From Bog-532 sp963732345 (GTDB lineage: Bacteria > Actinomycetota > Actinomycetes > Streptosporangiales > Streptosporangiaceae): a stretch of DNA of 64,000 nucleotides. The DNA lies in contig CAVSZI010000009.1 in the NCBI GenBank assembly GCA_963732345.1, positions 62,001 to 126,000 of the forward strand, given 5' to 3'. A program made the position numbers and the translations under genes. Under the pieces are notes generated by a model. The model was not told where the DNA came from. It did not search any database and was given only the letters and a program-made list of their open reading frames with translations. Positions 35,623-42,611 of this stretch are shown here, one piece after another (the first letter of the stretch is position 1; each line of letters begins with the position of its first letter).

Positions 35623-36984
35623 TTATGAGCTGAACTGGAAGATCGTGGTGGAGTTGATCGTCTGGCCCGCGTAGATCTCGGTGGAGGGGAAGTTCGGCTG
35701 GTTCGGCGAGTTCGGGAAGTGCTGGGTCTCGAACGTGTAGCCGGCGCCCTGCCGGTAGGTGTGGCCGCTGATACCCACCAGCGTGCCGGTGAGGAAGTTA
35801 CCGCTGTAGAACTGAACGCCGGGCTGGTCGGTCCACACGGTCAGCTCACGGCCGCTGGCCTGATCCCAGGCGTGCGCAGCCAGGTTGAGGCCGTCCGGGC
35901 CGGTGGTCGCGGCGGTCTGGCGGTTCAGCACCCAATTGTGGTCGTAGCCCTGGGCGAGCAGCAACTGGTTGTCGGCCGCGGGCGCGTTGTCCGGGGCACT
36001 GACGTCGTCGATCCGGGAACCGAGGGCGTACGGCTTGGTGAAGTCGAACGGCGTGCCCTTGACGCTGACGTTGTATCCCAGCGGAATCTGGGTGGTGTCG
36101 GTCGGCGTGTACTTGTCCGCGTTGATCTGGATCTTCTGGCTGTAGGCCGAGCCCGCAGGTGAGGCCTCGCCCGCCAGGTTGAAGTAACTGTGGTTGGTCA
36201 GGTTGATGACCGAGTTCAGGTTCTTCGACACGTCGGTCGTCTGGTAGTGGATGGCGAGCTGGCCGGCGTTGTTGAGAGTGTCGGTAACGACCACCTTGAG
36301 GGTGGCCGGGTAGCCGGTGCAGCCGGTGGGGCAGCCGGGGGAACCGGCGGGGAAGCTCTGGTCGCCGTTCGGGCTGACCAGCGTGAGCTGCACTCCCGCG
36401 GTGCCCTTGCCGTGCACGGCCTTCGACGCCCAGACGTGGTTGCCGAAGCCGACCAGGCCGCCGTGCAGGCTGTTCACACCGTTGTTGACCGGCACGGTGT
36501 AAGTCTTCTCGCCGCTGGGCTGATGCAGCGAGAACACGCCCTTGGCAATTCGGTTGCCGTACCGGCCGATTGTCTCGCCGAAGTAGGGGCCGCCGTTCGC
36601 CGTCACCGGCGGGCTGTCGTAGCTGACGTAGTCCTGCAGCGTCTTGAAACCGAGCACAACATCGGCCTCCTGGCCGTTACGGCCCGGCTCGCTGACCTGC
36701 TGGATGATCCCGCCGAAGCTGAGGACCTTGGCGCTCACCCCGGCGCAGTTGGTCAGCGTGTAGCGGTAGACCGGCAGGTCCTTCTTCGCGTAGCTGTCAT
36801 AGGTGCTGCCGAAGTACTCGCTGCTGACGCTGGGGCCGCAGTTTCCCCCCGCAGGCCTGGCGGGCGCCGCGGACGCGGCGGTCGCGCCAAACGCTCCCGC
36901 CGCCGCCGCGACCATGGTGACGGCCGACACCGCGCTGACCCGGGCTCGCCGCCCGAATCTCCGGTGTCTCGTTTTGTCAGACAA
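35623..36984 (-). CDS. Secreted aldose 1-epimerase (galactose mutarotase family)
   Basis: The protein (about 453 residues) interconverts alpha and beta anomers of sugars, probably outside the cell. A Tat-like signal runs from DKTRHRRFGRRARVSAVSAV to ATAASA-AP. Catalytic-type residues are in GRYGNRIAKG, NSLHGGLVGFGNHVWASKAV (His), INLTNHSYFNLAGE (His) and a late glutamate (YTFETQHFPNSPNQPNFPST). A TTG at 36984 with GGGAG 8 bases upstream is preferred over an ATG at 37044 that has no Shine-Dalgarno and sits in an operator-like palindrome. Confidence 0.87.
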   Translation of the reverse strand: MSDKTRHRRFGRRARVSAVSAVTMVAAAAGAFGATAASAAPARPAGGNCGPSVSSEYFGSTYDSYAKKDLPVYRYTLTNCAGVSAKVLSFGGIIQQVSEPGRNGQEADVVLGFKTLQDYVSYDSPPVTANGGPYFGETIGRYGNRIAKGVFSLHQPSGEKTYTVPVNNGVNSLHGGLVGFGNHVWASKAVHGKGTAGVQLTLVSPNGDQSFPAGSPGCPTGCTGYPATLKVVVTDTLNNAGQLAIHYQTTDVSKNLNSVINLTNHSYFNLAGEASPAGSAYSQKIQINADKYTPTDTTQIPLGYNVSVKGTPFDFTKPYALGSRIDDVSAPDNAPAADNQLLLAQGYDHNWVLNRQTAATTGPDGLNLAAHAWDQASGRELTVWTDQPGVQFYSGNFLTGTLVGISGHTYRQGAGYTFETQHFPNSPNQPNFPSTEIYAGQTINSTTIFQFSS

Positions 36985-37043
36985 TGAAGGCTCCCTTCGT
37001 TGGGTTCCTCGAAAGATACGGCTTTCCGCCGTTTCAGAAGGCA

Positions 37044-37059
37044 TTGTGAACGCTCACAA
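37044..37059. promoter_or_regulatory. LacI-family-like operator upstream of aldose epimerase
   Basis: TTGTGAACGCTCACAA has perfect 6-bp arms TTGTGA/TCACAA with a 4-base spacer and differs at one position from the symmetric lac operator core TTGTGAGCGCTCACAA. It lies 60 bases upstream of the preferred TTG start of the epimerase gene. Inference: sugar-responsive LacI-family repressor site; the regulator is not encoded in the window. Confidence 0.6.
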
Positions 37060-37746
37060 CGTAAAAGTCATGCCGTTTCCCACAAAAAGGTACGGAAACT
37101 GCCCAGTAACCTCGCCGGCCGGGGGGCTCCACACCGATCCGCACACAGCGCCCGGCGGCCCTGGAGCCCAGCAAGCCCGGGCCACGGCGACCCTCCTCCA
37201 CGTCGGCCATGAGCGCGGCCAAGCCGTCCGTCGGCAATGAGATTGTTATCTTCGCCGGGCCATCGCGTCGCAGGCGAACCGGTGCACTGCGCGATCATCC
37301 GCCCACGGTCCGCGACGGAAACGCGGGCGGGCCGGGCTGCGGGAACGGCGGCACGCCGGGGCCGGAACCGCGTGTGGGCGTATCGGGCCGGATGCATCAG
37401 GTGCCGTTCATCACGCTGCGTGACCGCGAGCGCGGCGTGTCCCGCGCTGGGGTCACACAAGGCCGGCGCGGTATCGGCACGCCGCAGGCGGCTCGGGGCG
37501 CTCGCGGCGAGGGAACCGGCCGCGCCGAGGGAACCGGCACAGTGAACACTGGGCAACGACCGGGCGGCCCGCTACCGTCGGCGGGGTAATTCGACTTTGC
37601 GCTGCACGGTGAAAGCTAGCTAACGTGGTGTGGGAGCCCGGGGAGCTCAGTAGAGAACGTGTCCGACCGGGGAAGGCGGATACGGCACCAAAGGCGCCCC
37701 GGGCTCCCCTATGTCCCCATGGTGTCCCAATTGCCCCGGAAGCCGG
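37060..37746. other. Long intergenic region between epimerase and pdtaR
   Basis: About 690 bp without a gene I can support. The part next to the epimerase (37060-37260) should hold its promoter. The right part holds a stable long-range stem with an internal hairpin at 37632-37708 (separate entry). The remainder is GC-rich and shows no family signature in any frame. Confidence 0.5.
37632..37708. other. Structured element downstream of pdtaR (terminator or RNA)
   Basis: GGGAGCCCGGGG (37632-37643) pairs perfectly with CCCCGGGCTCCC (37697-37708). Inside, CGTGTCCG (37658-37665) pairs with CGGATACG (37677-37684) with one G-T pair. The closed shape spans 77 bases. It begins 38 bases past the pdtaR stop on the minus strand, so the simplest reading is an elaborate terminator; a small RNA on either strand is not excluded. 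It does not fit a tRNA. Confidence 0.45.
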
Positions 37747-38358
37747 TCAGGACGAGGGCGAATCCGTCGGCTGCGAGGCCGGCATCGAGTCCTCGATCAC
37801 CGCTTCGGCGACCTTTCGCATCGTGAGCCGGCGGTCCATCGAGGTCTTCTGAATCCAGCGGAACGCCTCCGGCTCGGTCATCCCTTGCTCGGCCTGCAGG
37901 AGGCCCTTGGCGCGGTCCAGGACCTTGCGCACCTCGAGCCGCTCCCGCAGGCTGCCCACCTCGGATTCGAGCGAGGTGATCTCCTGGAAGCGGCTGACCG
38001 CCATCTCGATGGCGGGCACGAGGTCCGCCTTGGTGAACGGCTTGACCAGGTAGGCCATGGCGCCCGCGTCGCGGGCGCGCTCGACGAGTTCGCGCTGGGA
38101 GAAGGCGGTCAGGATGACCACCGGCGCCAGCCGCTCGGCCGCGATCCGCTCCGCGGCCGAGATGCCGTCCAGCACTGGCATCTTGACGTCGAGGATGGCG
38201 AGCTCGGGCTTCAGCGCGGTCACCCGCTCGACCGCCGCCTCGCCGTCCCCGACCTCGGCCACGACGGCGTAGCCCTCTTCTTCGAGCATCTCCTTGAGGT
38301 CCAGGCGGATCAGCGCCTCATCCTCGGCGATAACGACTCGCAGCTGCTTCTGGGTCAC
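37747..38358 (-). CDS. pdtaR: ANTAR-domain response regulator PdtaR
   Basis: The 203-residue regulator has a receiver domain (acidic pair in VVIAEDEALIRLDLKEML, phospho-Asp in LAILDVKMPVLDG, Thr in VILTAFSQ, Lys in AYLVKPFTK) and a C-terminal ANTAR RNA-binding domain (LEVRKVLDRAKGLLQAEQGM, EAFRWIQKTSMDRRLTMRKV). It corresponds to the M. tuberculosis PdtaS/PdtaR output protein. The GTG at 38358 is the probable start. It lies next to the tRNA gene on the opposite strand. Confidence 0.92.
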   Translation of the reverse strand: MTQKQLRVVIAEDEALIRLDLKEMLEEEGYAVVAEVGDGEAAVERVTALKPELAILDVKMPVLDGISAAERIAAERLAPVVILTAFSQRELVERARDAGAMAYLVKPFTKADLVPAIEMAVSRFQEITSLESEVGSLRERLEVRKVLDRAKGLLQAEQGMTEPEAFRWIQKTSMDRRLTMRKVAEAVIEDSMPASQPTDSPSS

Positions 38359-38419
38359 CCTGACGAGCGTACAGGCAGCGGGTAGATTATGTTCCGGTCG
38401 GTCCCTAGAAGAGGCCGCT

Positions 38420-38492
38420 GCCCCGATAGACCAACGGCAGAGTCCGCGGATTCAAAATCCGTGCAGTGTGGGTTCGAATCCCACTCGGGGCA
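38420..38492 (+). tRNA. tRNA with CAA (Leu) anticodon, short variable loop
   Basis: A 73-base cloverleaf: acceptor GCCCCGA/TCGGGGC with discriminator A, D-arm GAC...GTC, anticodon stem GCGGA/TCCGT with loop TTCAAAA (anticodon CAA), variable loop GCAGT, and T-arm GTGGG-TTCGAAT-CCCAC. CCA is not encoded. A CAA anticodon means leucine, but bacterial tRNA-Leu is normally class II with a long variable arm; this one is class I. The structure is otherwise canonical, including TTCGAAT. Confidence 0.88.
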
Positions 38493-38566
38493 CTCACGGG
38501 CTCATTCCCGGTGTGTCCCGGGCTCACCAGCGGCATTTTGTCGGTGCCAGGTGAGACTATTCCGGT

Positions 38567-39334
38567 ATGTACGACCGTGATGTCCGCCAGCAGGCATTGA
38601 CGCTCATTGATCGGGGCATGAGCCTGCGCGCGGTACACAAGTCCACTAGCGTTTCCCGAGCTACTTTGCGCGACTGGCTGGACCATCCGGAGAAGACCGG
38701 CCAGCGCGCCTCCTGCCCACGATGTGCCACGCTGCCATCGCTTCCGGAGCCTGCCGGTGATTATGCCTATTTACTCGGCCTCTATCTCGGCGATGGTTGT
38801 ATCAGCGTCGGCGGTAACCCGGCGAAGGGGGTCTGGGCGCTCCGCATCAGCTGCGCGGACGCGTGGCCGGGACTGCGCGCCGAATGCGTCGCGGCGATGA
38901 GCGCCATAAGGCCCAGCAACAAGATTTCTATGCAGCAGCGCGTAGGGTGCACCGAGGTAATTGCCTATTCGCGGCACTGGCCGTGCTTGTTCCCGCAGCA
39001 TGGCCCCGGTAAGAAACACAAACGGACAATCCAGCTGGCGCCGTGGCAGCAGGACGTTATCGGCGAGCAGCCAGGTGACTTCGCCCGGGGCCTGTTCCAC
39101 TCCGACGGATGCCGGTTCACCTCCCGGGTCCGCCGCCCATTGGCCAGCGGCGACCGGTGGTACGAGTACCCGCGGTACATGTTCACCAACGAATCACGGG
39201 ACATTCTGGGGCTGTGCGGCCATACCCTTGATCAGCTCGGGGTCAGCTGGCGATTCTCCCGGCGCAACACCATTTCGGTGGCGCGGCGGGAGGCGGTGGC
39301 GCGGCTGGATGAGTTCGTCGGGCCGAAGTACTGA
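38567..39334 (+). CDS. HTH plus LAGLIDADG-type protein (homing endonuclease-like)
   Basis: The 255-residue protein begins with a helix-turn-helix (QQALTLIDRGMSLRAVHKST, then VSRATLRDWLDHPE). It then carries two LAGLIDADG-like helices: YAYLLGLYLGDGCIS and DFARGLFHSDGCRF, each with the acidic residue expected at the metal site. It is free-standing, not in an intron or intein, 74 bp after the tRNA gene. An AGGTGAG box lies 11 bases before the ATG. It could be a homing endonuclease or a WhiA-like regulator derived from one. Confidence 0.72.
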   Translation: MYDRDVRQQALTLIDRGMSLRAVHKSTSVSRATLRDWLDHPEKTGQRASCPRCATLPSLPEPAGDYAYLLGLYLGDGCISVGGNPAKGVWALRISCADAWPGLRAECVAAMSAIRPSNKISMQQRVGCTEVIAYSRHWPCLFPQHGPGKKHKRTIQLAPWQQDVIGEQPGDFARGLFHSDGCRFTSRVRRPLASGDRWYEYPRYMFTNESRDILGLCGHTLDQLGVSWRFSRRNTISVARREAVARLDEFVGPKY

Positions 39335-39360
39335 GCCGGGCCACGTACCAACCCTAGATC

Positions 39361-40842
39361 CTAGAGCTGGATCTCGGGATACAGGGGGTAGCGGGCCAGG
39401 AGGTCGGCGCAGCGGGCGCGGCACGCCTCGGCCACGCCCGCGTCGGTCATGTGCTTGGCCTTGGAGCCAGCCTGCGGGGTGGTCGCCTTCAGCGCGGTGG
39501 TCATGATGTCCGCGACCTCGTCCAGTTCGCTGGTCCCCATGCCGAGCGTGGTCAGGGCGGGCGTGCCGAGCCGGATGCCGGAGGTGTACCAGGCGCCGTT
39601 CGGGTCGCGCGGAACCGAATTACGGTTGGTGACGACGCCGGCCTCGAGCAGCGCCGCCTCCGCCTGGCGGCCGGTCAGCCCGAAGCTGGCCGCCACATCG
39701 GCGAGCACCAGGTGGTTGTCGGTCCCGCCGGTGATCAGGCGCGTGTCCCGCCGCAGCAGCCCGTCCGCCAGGGCGCGGGCGTTGGCCACGATACGCGCCG
39801 CGTAGTCGGCGAAGGTGGGCTGGCGCGCCTCGGCCAGCGCGACGGCCTTGGCCGCGATCACATGCGGGAGCGGGCCGCCGAGGACCAGCGGGCAGCCCCG
39901 GTCGACGTAGGGCGCATACTCCGGCGTGCACAGCACGAGGCCACCACGCGGACCGCGCAGCGACTTGTGCGTCGTGCTGGTCACGATCTGGGCGTGCGGC
40001 ACCGGGTTGAGGTCACCGGTCAGCACGCCCCCGGCGACCAGCCCGGCGAAGTGCGCCATGTCGACCATGAAGGTCGCGCCCACCTCGTCGGCGATCTCGC
40101 GGAGCAGGCGGAAGTTGGGGTTGCGCGGGTAGGCCGAATACCCGGCGACCAGGATCAGCGGCTTGAACGCGCGGGCCTGGGCGGCGATGGCGTCGTAGTC
40201 GAGCAGCCCGGTGGCCGGGTCGGTGCCGTAGTTGGCCTGGTCGAACATCTTGCCGGAGATGTTGGCGCGGAACCCGTGGGTCAGGTGGCCACCCGCGTCC
40301 AGCGCCATGCCCATCATCCGCTGCGCGCCGAAGTCGCCGCGCAGTTGCTGCCATGCGGCCGGTTCCAGGGCGTCGACGTTCTTCGCGCTGTGGCGGTCCA
40401 GGAAGGGGCGCTCGACCCTGCGGGCCAGGATGGCCCAGTAGGCGACCAGGTTGGCGTCGATGCCGGAGTGCGGCTGGACGTAGGCGTGGTCCGCACCGAA
40501 CAGCTCGGCGGCGTGCCGGGCGGCCAGCGCCTCGACCTGGTCCACGACCTCGCAGCCGGCGTAGAAGCGGTGGCCGACCGTCCCCTCGGCGTACTTGTCC
40601 GACAGCCACGTGCCCATGGCCATCAGGACCGCGGGGGAGGCGTAGTTCTCCGAGGCGATGAGCTTGAGCTGACGGCGCTGCGAGGCCAGTTCATCGGCGA
40701 TGGCGCCGGCCACGGCGGGCTCGGATCCTGCGATCACGTCCAGCATGGCGTGGTAGCCGACGGAGACCGCGGACGTCGCGTCCGCGCCGTGCGCAGCGGC
40801 CGCAGATACGGTGCCGACCTGGGCGGCATTGGTCTCGGCCAT
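39361..40842 (-). CDS. glyA: Serine hydroxymethyltransferase
   Basis: The 493-residue PLP enzyme converts serine and tetrahydrofolate to glycine and methylene-tetrahydrofolate. Signatures include LKLIASENYASPAVLMAMG, DKYAEGTVGHRFYAGCEVVD, MVDMAHFAGLVAGGVL and the PLP lysine in VTSTTHKSLRGPRGG. It belongs to the longer actinobacterial SHMT type. A ZTP riboswitch lies in its leader, linking expression to one-carbon status. Confidence 0.93.
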   Translation of the reverse strand: MAETNAAQVGTVSAAAAHGADATSAVSVGYHAMLDVIAGSEPAVAGAIADELASQRRQLKLIASENYASPAVLMAMGTWLSDKYAEGTVGHRFYAGCEVVDQVEALAARHAAELFGADHAYVQPHSGIDANLVAYWAILARRVERPFLDRHSAKNVDALEPAAWQQLRGDFGAQRMMGMALDAGGHLTHGFRANISGKMFDQANYGTDPATGLLDYDAIAAQARAFKPLILVAGYSAYPRNPNFRLLREIADEVGATFMVDMAHFAGLVAGGVLTGDLNPVPHAQIVTSTTHKSLRGPRGGLVLCTPEYAPYVDRGCPLVLGGPLPHVIAAKAVALAEARQPTFADYAARIVANARALADGLLRRDTRLITGGTDNHLVLADVAASFGLTGRQAEAALLEAGVVTNRNSVPRDPNGAWYTSGIRLGTPALTTLGMGTSELDEVADIMTTALKATTPQAGSKAKHMTDAGVAEACRARCADLLARYPLYPEIQL

Positions 40843-40869
40843 GGCTTCTACTCCCGGGCAGACGGATAT

Positions 40870-40962
40870 GGCAGGTGCCCAGGCGCGCGGCTGGCCGGCG
40901 GACGGCGGACCGCTCCCCGGTGGTACTCCACCTCAGCGCCAGTTACGGCCCGGTGCGACAAT
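40870..40962 (-). promoter_or_regulatory. ZTP (pfl) riboswitch upstream of glyA
   Basis: Read on the minus strand, the leader shows the conserved pfl blocks in order: ACTGGCG (40943-40937), GGTGGAGTACCACCGGGGAG with its hairpin (40932-40913) and CGCCTGGGCA (40885-40876), which forms the ZTP pocket. The element ends about 30 bases before the glyA ATG. ZTP/ZMP builds up when 10-formyl-tetrahydrofolate is low, and such switches commonly turn on glyA and folate genes. No clear terminator helix was traced. Confidence 0.85.
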
Positions 40963-40977
40963 ACCAGGGCCCGGGCC

Positions 40978-42396
40978 TCAGAGCATGGGGCGGGCGGTGG
41001 GCGGAACGGCTACCGGGAGGACCGTATCGCCGCTCAGGTAGGTGTCCAGGCCGGCGGCGGCGCTGCGGCCTTCGGCGATGGCCCAGACGATCAGGGACTG
41101 GCCACGGCCCATGTCCCCGGCCACGAACACGCCCGGCACCGAGGTGGCGTAGGTGCCGTCCCGCGCCACGTTCCCCCGGGCGTCGAACTCCACACCGAGG
41201 TCGGCCATGAGCGCAGAACGTTCGGCACCAGTGAATCCCATCGCGAGCAGCACCAGATCAGCGGGCAGATCCTGTTCGGTGCCCGCTACCGGCTCGAATC
41301 GGCCACCGGTGAATTCCACCTCAACCAGGCGCAGGGCGCGCACGTGCCCGGCCTCGCCGGTCACGAACTCCTGGGTCGAGACGGCGTACACGCGCTCGCC
41401 GCCCTCTTCGTGGGCGCTGGAGGTGCGGAAGATCATCGGGTACGTGGGCCACGGCTGGTGGTCCGGGCGCAGCTCCGGCGGCCGGGGCATGATCTCCAGC
41501 TGGGTCACCGACGCCGCCCCCTGGCGGTGGGCCGTGCCAAGGCAGTCCGCGCCGGTGTCGCCGCCGCCGATGATCACCACGTGCTTCCCGCGCGCGCTGA
41601 TCGCGGGCTCGGCGACCGGGCCCGGCGCGGCCGCTCCCCCGGCCGCGGCCACGACGCGGTTGGACAGCGGCAGGTACTCCATGGCCTGGTGGATGCCGTC
41701 GGCGCCGGCGCCGGGGACCGGCAGGCCGCGGGCCACGGTCGCGCCCCCGGCGAGCATGATCGCGTCGTATCCGGCCCGCAGCTCATCCGCGGTGATGTCG
41801 GTGCCGGCGGTCACGTTGCAGCGGAACACGGTGCCCTCGGCGCGCATCTGCGCCAGCCTGCGGTCCAGGTGACGCTTTTCCATCTTGAACTCGGGGATGC
41901 CGTAGCGGAGCAGGCCGCCGGGAGCGTCGGCGCGCTCAAACACCGTGACACTGTGGCCGGCGCGGGTCAGCTGCTGCGCGGCGGCCAGGCCGGACGGCCC
42001 GGACCCGATCACCGCGACCTTCCTGCCGGTCTTCACCGGCGCGGGGGCGGGCTGCACCCAGCCCTCGGCCCACGCGCGGTCGATGATCTCCACCTCGACC
42101 TGCTTGATGGTCACCGGGTCGGAGTTGATCCCGAGCACGCAGGCGGTCTCACACGGGGCCGGGCAGAGCCGCCCGGTGAACTCGGGGAAGTTGTTGGTCG
42201 CGTGCAGCCGTTCGGACGCCTCGTACCAGTCGTGCCGCCAGACCAGGTCGTTCCACTCCGGGATGAGGTTCCCGAGCGGGCAGCCGGTGTGGCAGAACGG
42301 GATGCCGCAGTCCATGCAGCGCCCAGCCTGCCGTTCCAGGCGCCCGGCGGGGAAATCGGTGTACACCTCACGCCAGTCCCGGATGCGCACGTCCAC
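40978..42396 (-). CDS. gltD: Glutamate synthase small subunit, 5' end frameshifted
   Basis: The FAD/Fe-S beta subunit passes electrons from NADPH to GltB. It has the two 4Fe-4S cysteine clusters (CMDCGIPFCHTGCPLGN and RLCPAPCETACVLGI) and the nucleotide loops KVAVIGSGPSGLAAAQQL and HVVIIGGGDTGADCLG. The usual N-terminus MADPKGFMTTPRETPA is encoded from ATG 42452 but in another frame; restoring one base at 42405-42406 joins it to RRPVDVRIRDWREVY. As read, translation could start only at GTG 42396, which lacks a Shine-Dalgarno. Confidence 0.9.
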   Translation of the reverse strand: MDVRIRDWREVYTDFPAGRLERQAGRCMDCGIPFCHTGCPLGNLIPEWNDLVWRHDWYEASERLHATNNFPEFTGRLCPAPCETACVLGINSDPVTIKQVEVEIIDRAWAEGWVQPAPAPVKTGRKVAVIGSGPSGLAAAQQLTRAGHSVTVFERADAPGGLLRYGIPEFKMEKRHLDRRLAQMRAEGTVFRCNVTAGTDITADELRAGYDAIMLAGGATVARGLPVPGAGADGIHQAMEYLPLSNRVVAAAGGAAAPGPVAEPAISARGKHVVIIGGGDTGADCLGTAHRQGAASVTQLEIMPRPPELRPDHQPWPTYPMIFRTSSAHEEGGERVYAVSTQEFVTGEAGHVRALRLVEVEFTGGRFEPVAGTEQDLPADLVLLAMGFTGAERSALMADLGVEFDARGNVARDGTYATSVPGVFVAGDMGRGQSLIVWAIAEGRSAAAGLDTYLSGDTVLPVAVPPTARPML

Positions 42397-42464
42397 CGGC
42401 CGGCGGCAGGCGTCTCACGCGGGGTGGTCATGAATCCCTTGGGATCGGCCATCGGGCGGTCGTC

Positions 42465-42502
42465 CTTCTCTGCGTCGGTCGTGCTTCTCTGCGTCGGTCG
42501 TG
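42465..42502. repeat. 19-bp tandem duplication between gltB and gltD
   Basis: Two identical units CTTCTCTGCGTCGGTCGTG occupy 42465-42483 and 42484-42502 in the leader just upstream of gltD. Confidence 0.88.
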
Positions 42503-42532
42503 CTGGGGGTCGGTGCTGCGGGTGGGACGTGG

Positions 42533-42558
42533 GGGACCCGACGCCGTTGGCGGGTCCC
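42533..42558. terminator. Hairpin in the gltB-gltD gap
   Basis: GGGACCCG (42533-42540) pairs with CGGGTCCC (42551-42558) around a 10-base loop, 54 bases past the gltB stop. It may partly terminate gltB transcripts before gltD or stabilise the mRNA end. Confidence 0.5.
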
Positions 42559-42611
42559 GCCACCTGGGCGGCAGCCCACCCGGGGGCCGCTACCCAAGCT
42601 CGGGATATCGG

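Noticed and set aside
37034..37237. Possible 67-codon gene upstream of the epimerase
   Set aside because: No Shine-Dalgarno, no recognisable family and it spans the lac-type palindrome.
37637..37704. tRNA-like reading of the structured element
   Set aside because: Acceptor-like stem and a D-loop-like AGCTCAGTAGAG are present, but there is no T-arm TTCGANT, no proper anticodon arm, and the length is 68 bases.
40843..40977. Glycine or tetrahydrofolate riboswitch before glyA
   Set aside because: The conserved blocks fit the ZTP (pfl) class, not the glycine or THF aptamers.
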